Part shown: positions 8,763 through 16,768 of the stretch, in pieces | Layout: each line of letters starts with the position of its first letter | Numbering within the stretch: position 1 is the stretch's first letter | NCBI GenBank assembly: GCA_040216885.1 | Contig: JAVJOG010000023.1 | Location: 62,001-126,000, forward strand | Source of the DNA: Parvibaculum sp040216885 | Lineage (GTDB): Bacteria > Pseudomonadota > Alphaproteobacteria > Parvibaculales > Parvibaculaceae | Length of the DNA stretch: 64,000 bases | Direction: 5' to 3' | Notes under the pieces: model-generated | Seen by the model: only the letters and a program-made list of their open reading frames with translations | Told to the model about the DNA's origin: nothing | Databases searched by the model: none | Program-made: the position numbers and the translations under genes

Positions 8763-10841
8763 ATGACCAAGATCAACGATGTCGCCACACTGGAGAAGGA
8801 AGGCGAGATCGCCGTTCTGACGCTGAACTCGCCGCCGGTGAACGCGCTGTCCGGTCCGGTGCGCGAAGGCATCAACAACGGCATCAAACAGGCGATCGAC
8901 GACGCGGACGTGAAAGCCATCGTGCTGATCTGCGAGGGCCGCACCTTCATCGCCGGCGCCGACATCACCGAATTCGGCAAGGCGCCTTCGGGCCCGAGCC
9001 TGTTCGATGCGCTGGCGATGATCGAGCACGGGCCGAAGCCGGTCGTCGCCGCGATCCACGGCACCGCGCTGGGCGGCGGCCTCGAAGTGGCGCTGACCTG
9101 CCACTACCGCGTGGCGGTACCGTCGGCCAAATGCGGGCTGCCGGAAGTCAATCTCGGCCTGTTGCCGGGCGCCGGCGGAACGCAGCGCCTGCCCCGCATC
9201 GTCGGACCCGAAAAGGCGCTCGAAATGGTGACGAGCGGGCAGCATGTAGGTGCGAAGAAATGCCTTGAGATAGGCCTCGTCGACGAACTGGCCGAAGAAG
9301 GTAAGCTGCGCGAGGGCGCCGTGGCCTTCGGGAAGAAGATCGTCGCCGAAAAGCGGCCGCTGAAGAAGGTGCGCGACCTGAACGACAAGGTGGAAGCGGC
9401 GCGTGGGCGCCCGGAGATCTTTTCGGAATTCCGCAAGGCGAACGCCCGCAAGTTCCGCGGCTTCCTGGCGCCGGAATACAACATCCAGTGCATCGAGGCG
9501 GCGGTGAACCTGCCCTTCGACGAAGGCATCAAGGTCGAGCAGAAGCTCTTCCGCGAACTGGTGACCGGCACACAATCAGCCGCACAGCGCCATGTCTTCT
9601 TCGCCGAACGTCAGGTGTGGAAGCTGCCGGACGTGCCGGCCGACACGCCGACGATCCCCGTCGAGAAGGTCGGCATCATCGGCGCCGGCACGATGGGCGG
9701 CGGCATCGCCATGAACTTCCTGAATGTCGGGCTTCCCGTCACCATCGTCGAGACGAAGCAGGAAGCGCTCGACCGTGGCATCGCGACGATCCGCAAGAAC
9801 TACGAGAACTCGGCCAAGAAGGGCCGCTTCCCGATGGAGGAAGTCGAGAAGCGCATGGGTCTGCTGACGGGCTCGCTCGACATGAACGCGCTCGCCGACA
9901 GCGACCTCGTGATCGAGGCCGTGTTCGAGAACATGGACATCAAGAAGGAAGTGTTTTCGAAGCTCGACAAGATCGTCAAACAGGGCGCCATTCTCGCGAC
10001 CAATACCTCGGCACTCAACATCGACGAGATCGCGACCGCCGTGAAGCGGCCGGAAGCGGTGATCGGCCTCCATTTCTTCTCGCCCGCCAACGTGATGCGG
10101 CTGCTGGAAGTGGTGCGCGCCGACAAGACCTCGAAACCGGTCATCGCCACCTCGATGCAGATGGCCAAGAAGATCGGCAAGATCGCCGCGCTTGTCGGCG
10201 TCTGCCCCGGCTTTGTCGGCAACCGCATTCCCGCCCAGCGCCAGCGCGAAGCTCAGAAGCTGATCCTCGAAGGCGCAATGCCCTGGGACGTCGACCGCGT
10301 GCTCTACGATTTCGGCCTGCCGATGGGGCCCTTCGCGATGTCGGACCTTGCCGGCCTCGATATCGGCTGGTCGAAGGAGAAATCGAAAGGCGAGACGATC
10401 CGCGACAAGCTCTGCGAGATGGACCGCCGCGGCCAGAAGACGGGCGCCGGCTTCTACGACTATGACGAGAACCGCAACGCCAAACCCTCGCCGGTCGTCG
10501 AGAAGATCATCCTCGATCACGCCGCCAGCAAGGGTATCAACCGCCGCAAGATTTCGGACGATGAAATCCTCGAACGCTGCATTTATCCGATGATCAACGA
10601 GGGCGCGAAGATTCTTGAGGAAGGAAAAGCCATCCGCTCCTCCGACATCGACATCGTCTGGATCAACGGTTACGGCTTCCCGGTCTATCGCGGCGGCCCG
10701 ATGTTCTATGGCGACACGGTGGGCGCCGACAAGGTGCTGGCCAAGATGAAGGAATTCCAGGCGCAGATGGGCGACGACTTCAAGCCCGCCGCGCTGCTGG
10801 AAAAAATCGTCGCGGAAGGCAAGAAGTTCGCGGACTTCTGA
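8763..10841 (+). CDS. Bifunctional enoyl-CoA hydratase / 3-hydroxyacyl-CoA dehydrogenase
   Basis: This 692-residue fatty-acid beta-oxidation enzyme hydrates enoyl-CoA and oxidises the L-3-hydroxyacyl-CoA with NAD. Residues 1-185 are a crotonase domain: GRTFIAGADITEFG and HGTALGGGLEVAL form the oxyanion region, and GLPEVNLGLLPGAGGTQRLPR carries the catalytic glutamate. From about residue 298 the Rossmann motif VGIIGAGTMGGGIAMN begins the dehydrogenase domain, with NTSALNIDEIA and GLHFFSPANVM (catalytic His) following. The order is that of FadB or peroxisomal-type fusions. A GGGAGG site precedes ATG 8763. It probably acts with a separate thiolase not present here. The nearby CYP153-like P450 suggests that alkane-derived acids could be a substrate source. 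Confidence 0.93.
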   Translation: MTKINDVATLEKEGEIAVLTLNSPPVNALSGPVREGINNGIKQAIDDADVKAIVLICEGRTFIAGADITEFGKAPSGPSLFDALAMIEHGPKPVVAAIHGTALGGGLEVALTCHYRVAVPSAKCGLPEVNLGLLPGAGGTQRLPRIVGPEKALEMVTSGQHVGAKKCLEIGLVDELAEEGKLREGAVAFGKKIVAEKRPLKKVRDLNDKVEAARGRPEIFSEFRKANARKFRGFLAPEYNIQCIEAAVNLPFDEGIKVEQKLFRELVTGTQSAAQRHVFFAERQVWKLPDVPADTPTIPVEKVGIIGAGTMGGGIAMNFLNVGLPVTIVETKQEALDRGIATIRKNYENSAKKGRFPMEEVEKRMGLLTGSLDMNALADSDLVIEAVFENMDIKKEVFSKLDKIVKQGAILATNTSALNIDEIATAVKRPEAVIGLHFFSPANVMRLLEVVRADKTSKPVIATSMQMAKKIGKIAALVGVCPGFVGNRIPAQRQREAQKLILEGAMPWDVDRVLYDFGLPMGPFAMSDLAGLDIGWSKEKSKGETIRDKLCEMDRRGQKTGAGFYDYDENRNAKPSPVVEKIILDHAASKGINRRKISDDEILERCIYPMINEGAKILEEGKAIRSSDIDIVWINGYGFPVYRGGPMFYGDTVGADKVLAKMKEFQAQMGDDFKPAALLEKIVAEGKKFADF

Positions 10842-10854
10842 TCGAATGAAAAAC

Positions 10855-10886
10855 GGGGCGGTGCGCAAGCACCGCCCCGAGATTTT
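10855..10886 (+). terminator. Rho-independent-type terminator hairpin
   Basis: GGGGCGGTGC and GCACCGCCCC form a perfect 10-bp stem closed by GCAA, followed after GAGA by TTTT. It lies 13 bp after the beta-oxidation gene stop. The U tract is short and displaced, so termination may be partial. Confidence 0.65.
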
Positions 10887-10906
10887 CCGGCGGGGAGCTT
10901 TTTTGC

Positions 10907-11275
10907 ATGGGCGACAACGAAAAAATCATTCGCGACTTCGTCGACGCATGGCCGCGTCTCGACGTGAGCGAGATCGTCGATTATTTCGCCGAAGACGGCG
11001 TCTATCACAACATGATGCTGGAGCCGGTGAAAGGCCGCGAGGCGCTGACAGGCTTTATCGGTGCCTTCGCCGCCAACTGGTCGGATGTGAAATGGGAAAT
11101 CCTCAACCTCGTCTCGCGCGGCGACACGGTGATTGCCGAGCGCGTCGACCGCATGAAGGTCGGCGGCAAGCCGGTCGCGCTCCCCTGCTGCGGCGTCTTC
11201 GAAATGGAAGGCGGCAAGATCAAGGTCTGGCGCGACTATTTCGACCTCGGTACGTTCACCAAGGCCGCGAGCTAA
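10907..11275 (+). CDS. Limonene-1,2-epoxide hydrolase / SnoaL-like protein
   Basis: This 122-residue protein has the cone-shaped NTF2-like fold signature. ERVDR and the late WRDYFDL match the Arg-Asp and Asp positions of the limonene-1,2-epoxide hydrolase Asp-Arg-Asp catalytic centre, and GVFEMEGGKIKVW is typical of the family. Such enzymes add water to epoxides, although many relatives are isomerases or have unknown roles. It follows the beta-oxidation gene by 65 bp, but a terminator hairpin separates them. A GGGGAG stretch about 13 bp upstream is the likely ribosome site. Confidence 0.75.
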   Translation: MGDNEKIIRDFVDAWPRLDVSEIVDYFAEDGVYHNMMLEPVKGREALTGFIGAFAANWSDVKWEILNLVSRGDTVIAERVDRMKVGGKPVALPCCGVFEMEGGKIKVWRDYFDLGTFTKAAS

Positions 11276-11282
11276 ACGCCGC

Positions 11283-12026
11283 CTAGAACTCCCAGCCGGG
11301 CCCCGGAATGGCGCGGTAAGCCTGTGTCAGCGCATCGGACCATGAGCGGCGCAAATCGGCGAAATAGGCATCGTCGTCCTTGATCCGCCGTTGCAGCGCC
11401 ACTTTCAGTGCCTTGCGGCGATAGACCATCAGGTCGATCGGCATGCCAACCGAAAGGTTCGAGCGCATGGTCGAATCCATCGAGATCAGCGCCAGCTTCA
11501 ACCCGTCGCCGAGATCGGTGTCGTAGTTCAGCGCCCGGTCGATGATCGGCTTGCCATATTTGTGTTCGCCGATCTGCAGATAGGGCGTGTCTTCCGTCGC
11601 TTCGATGTAGTTGCCGGCCGAATAAATCTGAAAGAGACGCAGCTCGCCATTGCCGACCTGGCCGCCGAGCAGGATCGAGACATTGAAGTCCCCCGCCTGC
11701 GCCTCGAGCGAGGGCCCGTCGGTACGGTAGACATCGCGCACCGCCTGTCCCATCAGTTGCGCGGCGCGCACCATGGTAGGCACAGTGTGGAGGGTTTCGA
11801 GTTCCTCGCCGTCGCCGAGCCTGACCCCCTGCTCGACCGCCCGGTTGACCGCCGCCTGACTGATCGCGAGATTGCCGGCCGTCATCAGCCCGATCACGCG
11901 GTCGCCCGGATGCTCGATGACGCTCAGTTTGCGAAAGGTGGAGATATTGTCAACGCCCGCATTGGTGCGGGTGTCCGCCAGCATCACAAGGCCGCCTTCA
12001 AGCCGAAGCGCGACGCAATAGGTCAT
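11283..12026 (-). CDS. Anbu, bacterial proteasome-type N-terminal-nucleophile protease
   Basis: This 247-residue protein begins MTYCVALRLEGGLVMLADTR. Counting from Thr2 after loss of Met, the proteasome-like triad is visible: Thr1, Asp17 (LADTRT) and Lys32 (FRKL). The family (Anbu, also called BPH) assembles into open helical rings related to HslV and the 20S beta subunit; its substrate is unknown. It is the last gene of a same-strand cluster with transglutaminase-like, alpha-E and circularly permuted ATP-grasp proteins, a gene set known to co-occur across proteobacteria. A GGGAG site precedes the ATG. The stop is 7 bp from the convergent epoxide-hydrolase-like gene. Confidence 0.92.
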   Translation of the reverse strand: MTYCVALRLEGGLVMLADTRTNAGVDNISTFRKLSVIEHPGDRVIGLMTAGNLAISQAAVNRAVEQGVRLGDGEELETLHTVPTMVRAAQLMGQAVRDVYRTDGPSLEAQAGDFNVSILLGGQVGNGELRLFQIYSAGNYIEATEDTPYLQIGEHKYGKPIIDRALNYDTDLGDGLKLALISMDSTMRSNLSVGMPIDLMVYRRKALKVALQRRIKDDDAYFADLRRSWSDALTQAYRAIPGPGWEF

Positions 12027-12070
12027 CGAAGTCTCCCAATCTCATCCGTTTCTTGTCGTCCGGGCCCGCG

Positions 12071-12889
12071 CTATTGCTGCGCCGCGCCGTCGTCCACCTT
12101 GAGGCGAACCTCGAGAGTTTCCTCACCGCCGCCGCGCCTGCGGCCGCGGACGGGCGAGGCCTCCAGATAGTCGAGCCCGCAGGCAACCCGCACATGGGCT
12201 TCCGTCGGGCAGATGCGGTTGGCGACGTCGAAGCCCACCCAGCCGAGATCTTCAATATAGGCCTCGGCCCATGCGTGGCTAGCCTCATATTCGGCGTCGC
12301 CCTCGAACCAGAGATAGCCGCTGACATAGCGCGCCGGCAGGCCGAGGTGGCGCGCCGCCGACAAGAAGACATGGGTATGGTCCTGGCAGACGCCGTAGCA
12401 ATGCGCCAGCGCCTCGGCCGCCGTGGTCGCCGCATGCGTTTCGCCGATCCGGTAGTCAACGGCATCGCGCACCGCGTCCATCAACCGGTGGGCAAGGTCG
12501 AGCGCCGAACCGTCGGACGTGGCTTTTGCCGCAGCGGCGAGAGCGCGGATCGCCTCGTCCGGCGCGGTCAGTTCGGTCTGCCGCAGATAGAAGACCGTCG
12601 GCAGCGGCTCGGCCATGCCGCCGACAACGCCGCCCGCGTCGGAGGTTTCGACCTCGCCGGAGACGCTGAGCGTCAGCTCGTCATGCAGTTTTTCGAGATA
12701 GAGCATCTGCACGACATTGCCATAGGCATCGCGGCTTTCGCGCATCGTACCAGCGGGCGACGAGACCACGCGCCACGAGAGGACCTTCTGCGAGGCATGA
12801 TCAAGTGGCCGCAGCCGAAGCGCCTGCACCGAGTAGTTGGCGGGGGTTTCGTAACGGTAGGTGGTTTCCTGGCGGATCAGAATGCGCAT
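12071..12889 (-). CDS. Transglutaminase-like cysteine protease-fold protein of the Anbu cluster
   Basis: This 272-residue protein has the bacterial transglutaminase-like N-terminal region (MRILIRQETTYRYETP) followed by the papain-like core. The catalytic triad is visible: C168 in GVCQDHTHVF, H205 in ASHAWAEAY and D221 in GFDVANRI. No signal peptide is seen, so it is likely cytoplasmic. Together with the ATP-grasp and Anbu proteins it may process or reverse an amide- or peptide-bond modification, a prediction from gene neighbourhood analyses rather than from biochemistry. It starts 12 bp after the alpha-E stop and lies 44 bp before Anbu. Confidence 0.9.
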   Translation of the reverse strand: MRILIRQETTYRYETPANYSVQALRLRPLDHASQKVLSWRVVSSPAGTMRESRDAYGNVVQMLYLEKLHDELTLSVSGEVETSDAGGVVGGMAEPLPTVFYLRQTELTAPDEAIRALAAAAKATSDGSALDLAHRLMDAVRDAVDYRIGETHAATTAAEALAHCYGVCQDHTHVFLSAARHLGLPARYVSGYLWFEGDAEYEASHAWAEAYIEDLGWVGFDVANRICPTEAHVRVACGLDYLEASPVRGRRRGGGEETLEVRLKVDDGAAQQ

Positions 12890-12901
12890 AAAAACAGTCT
12901 A

Positions 12902-13843
12902 TCACATCAGATAGACGCGGCTGATTTCGCCGCCAAGTCTGTCGTTCTGCTCGATATGCTCACTGAGGAATTCGTGTAGCCCCTGGCGGAACACATCTTC
13001 GACGCGGCCGAAACGCAGCCGCGAATAGATCTGTCCGGCGACACGATGCGCCTCGTTGCGTTGACCGTATTCCTCGCCGAGCCGGTCGAGACAATCCTTG
13101 ATCTCGGCCGAGCAGCTGATGAGCGAGCGCGGCATTTCCTCCCGCATGATCAGGAATTCGGCAATCAGCCAGGGCTTCAGCCCTTCGCGATATACCGAAT
13201 TGTAACTGCGATAACCCGAAACGGCGCGCAGGATCGAGGCCCATTGATAGTAGTCGACGCCGCCGCCAACCTCGGCATGCTCGGGCAGCAGCAGGTGATA
13301 TTTGACGTCGAGAATGCGTGCTGTGTTGTCGCCGCGTTCGACGAACGTTCCAAGCCGGGTGAAGTAGTAGCGATCGCGGCGCAACATGGTGGCGACCGTG
13401 CCGCCATAAAAAAGCAGCGAGCGGTCCTTCACCCAGTCGAGAAACCGGTGCAGGCTCCCGCCGCGCACCCGCGCCTCGCTCCAGCCGGGCAGTTCGAGCC
13501 AGGTCGTGTTGAGGCTCTCCCATTGTTCGGTCGTCAGCGAGGTGCGCACACCGCGCGCGTTGCGCCGCGCGGTTTCGATGCAGGAGCGAATGCTCGACGG
13601 GTTCTCGGTATCGAAGGCAAGATAGGAGATGACATTCTCGGGCGTTGCCTCCTCGTGCTTGGCGTAGAATTCCTCCTCGCAACCCGAAACGACGACCGCC
13701 GAGTGCCATTCGCTGCCATCGGCATCGGTACCCGACGGCATCAGCGACAGCCGGTCGGTCACGCGCAGGATGCGGGCGAGACTTTCGGCACGCTCCATGT
13801 AGCGAGCGAGCCAGTAGAGACTGTCGGCAGTGCGGCTCAGCAT
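12902..13843 (-). CDS. Alpha-E domain protein (DUF403) of the Anbu cluster
   Basis: This 313-residue, all-helical protein opens with MLSRTADSLYWLARYMERAE, the hallmark of the alpha-E family. No catalytic residues are assigned to this family. It nearly always accompanies a circularly permuted ATP-grasp protein, as here, where it starts 22 bp after that gene's stop. It is probably a scaffold or partner of the ATP-grasp enzyme. Confidence 0.92.
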   Translation of the reverse strand: MLSRTADSLYWLARYMERAESLARILRVTDRLSLMPSGTDADGSEWHSAVVVSGCEEEFYAKHEEATPENVISYLAFDTENPSSIRSCIETARRNARGVRTSLTTEQWESLNTTWLELPGWSEARVRGGSLHRFLDWVKDRSLLFYGGTVATMLRRDRYYFTRLGTFVERGDNTARILDVKYHLLLPEHAEVGGGVDYYQWASILRAVSGYRSYNSVYREGLKPWLIAEFLIMREEMPRSLISCSAEIKDCLDRLGEEYGQRNEAHRVAGQIYSRLRFGRVEDVFRQGLHEFLSEHIEQNDRLGGEISRVYLM

Positions 13844-13865
13844 GGCCCTATCCCTTGCGCGCCCT

Positions 13866-15284
13866 TCATCCTTTCAAAACCCACGTATCCTTTGTACCAC
13901 CGCCCTGGCTCGAATTGACGACCAGCGAGCCCTCGCGCATGGCGACCCGCGTCAGTCCACCCGGCACGACGCGGATTTCGGCACCGGACAGAATGAAGGG
14001 GCGAATGTCGACATGGCGCGGCGCGACACCCTCATCGACAAAGGTCGGACAGGTCGATAGCGCCAGCGTGGGCTGGGCGATGTACTTGCCGGGCTTCGCC
14101 CGGACGCGCAGCGCGAAGTCGGCGATCTCGGCCTTGGTCGCCTTCGGTCCGACCAGCATCCCGTAACCGCCCGAACCGTGAATCTCCTTGACGACCAGTT
14201 CGCCGAGATGGTCGAGCACATAGGCGGCGTCGCCCGGCTCGCTGCAACGCCATGTCGGCACGTTCTTCAGGATCGGTTGCTCGCCGAGATAGAACTCGAT
14301 CATCTTCGGCACATAAGTGTAGATCGACTTGTCGTCGGCGATACCGGCGCCAACCGCATTGGTCAGATTGACATTGCCGGCGCGGTAGGCGCTCATCAGC
14401 CCCGCGACGCCGAGCGCCGAATCCGGCCGGAAGGTCAGCGGATCGAGAAACTCGTCGTCGACACGGCGATAGATAACGTCGACGCGTTTGGGCCCCTGCG
14501 TGGTGCGCATGTAGACGACATCGTCCATCACATAGAGATCGGGTCCCTCAACCAGTTCGACGCCCATCTGGTCGGCTAGAAACGAGTGTTCGTAATAGGC
14601 GCTGTTGTAGATGCCGGGCGTCAGCACCGCGACGGTCGGCTCGCCGACGCAGTTGCGAGGCGCAATCGATGTCAGCGTCCGCATCAGCTCGTCGCAATAA
14701 TGGTCGACCGGCGCGACATTGTAGCGCGAGAAGAGATCGGGGAAGAGCCGCATCGTGATTTCGCGGTTCTCGAGCATGTAGGAAACGCCGGATGGCGTGC
14801 GGCAATTGTCCTCAAGCACGTAGAACTCATCCGGCCCGACGCGCACCATGTCGATGCCGGCGATATGGGTGTAGATGCCATGCGGCAGCGCAACGCCCTG
14901 CATCTGACAGCGCCATGCCTCGTTGAGCAGCACCTCCTCGCGCGGCACATGGCCGGCGGCAAGTATGTCCTGCGCGCCATAGACATCGGCAATAAAGGCG
15001 TTGAGCGCCTTGACGCGCTGCACCAGACCGTCGGAAATCTGTTTCCATTCGGCCGCCTCGAGAATACGCGGAATGATGTCGAAGGGAATGATACGCTCCG
15101 GATCGCCGCCCTCGCCATAGACGGCAAAGGTGATGCCGGCGCGGCGAAAGAAGGTTTCCGCTTCTTCGCGGCGCAGCGTCAGAATCTCGGTCGGCGTCTC
15201 GTCGAGCCAGGCTTGCAGTGTCCGGTAGGCCTGCCGGACTTCCGCTCCCGGCAATCCCATTTCGTCAAAGAAAGCCGACGCCAT
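13866..15284 (-). CDS. Circularly permuted ATP-grasp protein (DUF404/DUF407 type)
   Basis: This 472-residue protein carries the circularly permuted ATP-grasp 2 signature, including PFDIIPRILEAAEWKQI, a motif around ERGLVQRVKALNAF-like residues 85-95, LEDNCRTPSGVSYMLENR and the late GSGGYGMLVGP loop. The family is predicted to form amide or peptide bonds (amidoligase chemistry). It is the first gene of the four-gene Anbu cluster: ATP-grasp, alpha-E, transglutaminase-like, Anbu. AGGAG precedes the ATG. The 153-bp gap upstream (15285-15437) probably contains the cluster promoter; I see no clear motif in it. Confidence 0.92.
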   Translation of the reverse strand: MASAFFDEMGLPGAEVRQAYRTLQAWLDETPTEILTLRREEAETFFRRAGITFAVYGEGGDPERIIPFDIIPRILEAAEWKQISDGLVQRVKALNAFIADVYGAQDILAAGHVPREEVLLNEAWRCQMQGVALPHGIYTHIAGIDMVRVGPDEFYVLEDNCRTPSGVSYMLENREITMRLFPDLFSRYNVAPVDHYCDELMRTLTSIAPRNCVGEPTVAVLTPGIYNSAYYEHSFLADQMGVELVEGPDLYVMDDVVYMRTTQGPKRVDVIYRRVDDEFLDPLTFRPDSALGVAGLMSAYRAGNVNLTNAVGAGIADDKSIYTYVPKMIEFYLGEQPILKNVPTWRCSEPGDAAYVLDHLGELVVKEIHGSGGYGMLVGPKATKAEIADFALRVRAKPGKYIAQPTLALSTCPTFVDEGVAPRHVDIRPFILSGAEIRVVPGGLTRVAMREGSLVVNSSQGGGTKDTWVLKG

Positions 15285-15437
15285 GATGCTCCTGTCGTTT
15301 GCGACGAATTTTTCCGTCTGTTGAGCCTACAGGGAGAGCAAGAGAGATGCCACGCCGGGAAATGAGGCATTTGCGGCATAAAACCGGGAAAACAGGCAAC
15401 GGCCGTCGAAAAAACAGGCAGTCTGCCCAAATGATCT

Positions 15438-16733
15438 TCAGCGGCCGCGCAGTTTTTCGAGCAGTTCGGGCGTCGGGTAGCCGTCGGCCGGCATCCCCAC
15501 CGTGACCTGATAGGCGCGGATCGCCTTGCGCGTGTTGAAACCGATGATGCCATCAACGCCGCCGGTATCGTAGCCGCGCTCGGTCAGCAGCCGTTGCAGG
15601 TCGAGACGCTCACTGCGACCAAGCGGGCGGTCGCCGCGCGGCCATGAACCCGCGATCTCGCCACGGCCCTTGAAGCGGTCGGCAAGGAGATGCACCGCGA
15701 GCGCATAGGAGGTTGAGGCGTTGTAGGCGAGCACCGTGCGGAAATTGTGCATGACGAGGAAGGCTGGCCCCTTGTGGCCCGACGGCAGGAAGATCGAGGA
15801 CTTCTCCTCCGCCTCGCCGCTTGGGAAGGGCCGTCCATCGATGCGCGCGACGCCGGCCTTCGCCCACTCGCCTTGCGTCTTCGAAACCGACATGTCGGCC
15901 TCGGCGAACTCGAAGCCTTGCGGAAGCTTGACCTCGTAACCCCACACGCCCCCGCGCCGCCAGCCCGAATTCTGGAGATAGTGACCGGCAGACGCCAGCG
16001 CGTCGGCATGGGAGTTCCAGATGTCGCGCCTGCCATTGCCGTCGAAGTCGACCGCATGCTGGTTGTAGGTGGTCGGAATGAACTGCGTCTGGCCCATCGC
16101 GCCGGCCCAGGAACCGAGCATTTTCTCGGGCTCGATGTCGCCTTTCTGCAGGATTTGCAAGGCGGCAATAAGTTGCGAGCGGCCATAATCCTGGCGGCGT
16201 CCCTTGTAGCCGAGCGTCGCCAGCGAACGGACGACCGACATCGTGCCCTGGAAGCCGCCGTAATTCGATTCAAGCCCCCAGATCGCCACCAGCACATGAC
16301 GATCGACGCCATAGGCTTCCTCGATACGGTCGAGCAGCGCCTTGTTTTCGGCAAGCAGCGCCTTTCCCCGCGCAACACGCGTGTCCGATAGCGCGCTTTC
16401 TAGATATTCCCATACCGGCCGCGTGAACTCGGGCTGGCTCTCGTTCGCCTCGACCACGCGCGGATCGGGGCGAACACCGCGCAGCGAGCGATCGAAAGTC
16501 TGCGGCGCCACGCCGGCCTTGAGCGCCGCTTCGCGGAGGCCGGTCAACCAGTCCGCGAACTCGACATCGTCGGCAAGCGCGGCGGCGCTGCCAGGCGGCG
16601 CCAGCGGGGTTGCCGGACGCGTCTCGGCGGCGCAACCCGTTACCGAAAGGCCGAACAGCACGACGGCGGCAACGGCCAACCGCAGGGGAAGCCGGGTCCG
16701 CGGGCGGAAACCCGGAAGGAAAGAAACTGGCAT
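15438..16733 (-). CDS. Lipoprotein lytic murein transglycosylase, MltB family, with peptidoglycan-binding domain
   Basis: This 431-residue protein cleaves peptidoglycan glycan strands non-hydrolytically. An N-terminal hydrophobic stretch ends in the lipobox LSVTGC, with Cys34 as the lipidation site. The SLT_2 domain has the catalytic glutamate E156 in WGLESNYGGF, plus GAMGQTQFIPTTY. The last 65 residues form a PG_binding_1 domain (LQRLLTERGYDTGGVDGIIG). ATG 16731-16733 with a GGAG upstream is preferred over an upstream ATG at 16772, which would overlap the GH42 stop. It follows the beta-galactosidase gene by 35 bp on the same strand. Confidence 0.92.
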   Translation of the reverse strand: MPVSFLPGFRPRTRLPLRLAVAAVVLFGLSVTGCAAETRPATPLAPPGSAAALADDVEFADWLTGLREAALKAGVAPQTFDRSLRGVRPDPRVVEANESQPEFTRPVWEYLESALSDTRVARGKALLAENKALLDRIEEAYGVDRHVLVAIWGLESNYGGFQGTMSVVRSLATLGYKGRRQDYGRSQLIAALQILQKGDIEPEKMLGSWAGAMGQTQFIPTTYNQHAVDFDGNGRRDIWNSHADALASAGHYLQNSGWRRGGVWGYEVKLPQGFEFAEADMSVSKTQGEWAKAGVARIDGRPFPSGEAEEKSSIFLPSGHKGPAFLVMHNFRTVLAYNASTSYALAVHLLADRFKGRGEIAGSWPRGDRPLGRSERLDLQRLLTERGYDTGGVDGIIGFNTRKAIRAYQVTVGMPADGYPTPELLEKLRGR

Positions 16734-16768
16734 CGCGCACTCCAACGCATGTCGTTCGGCAGACGCTA

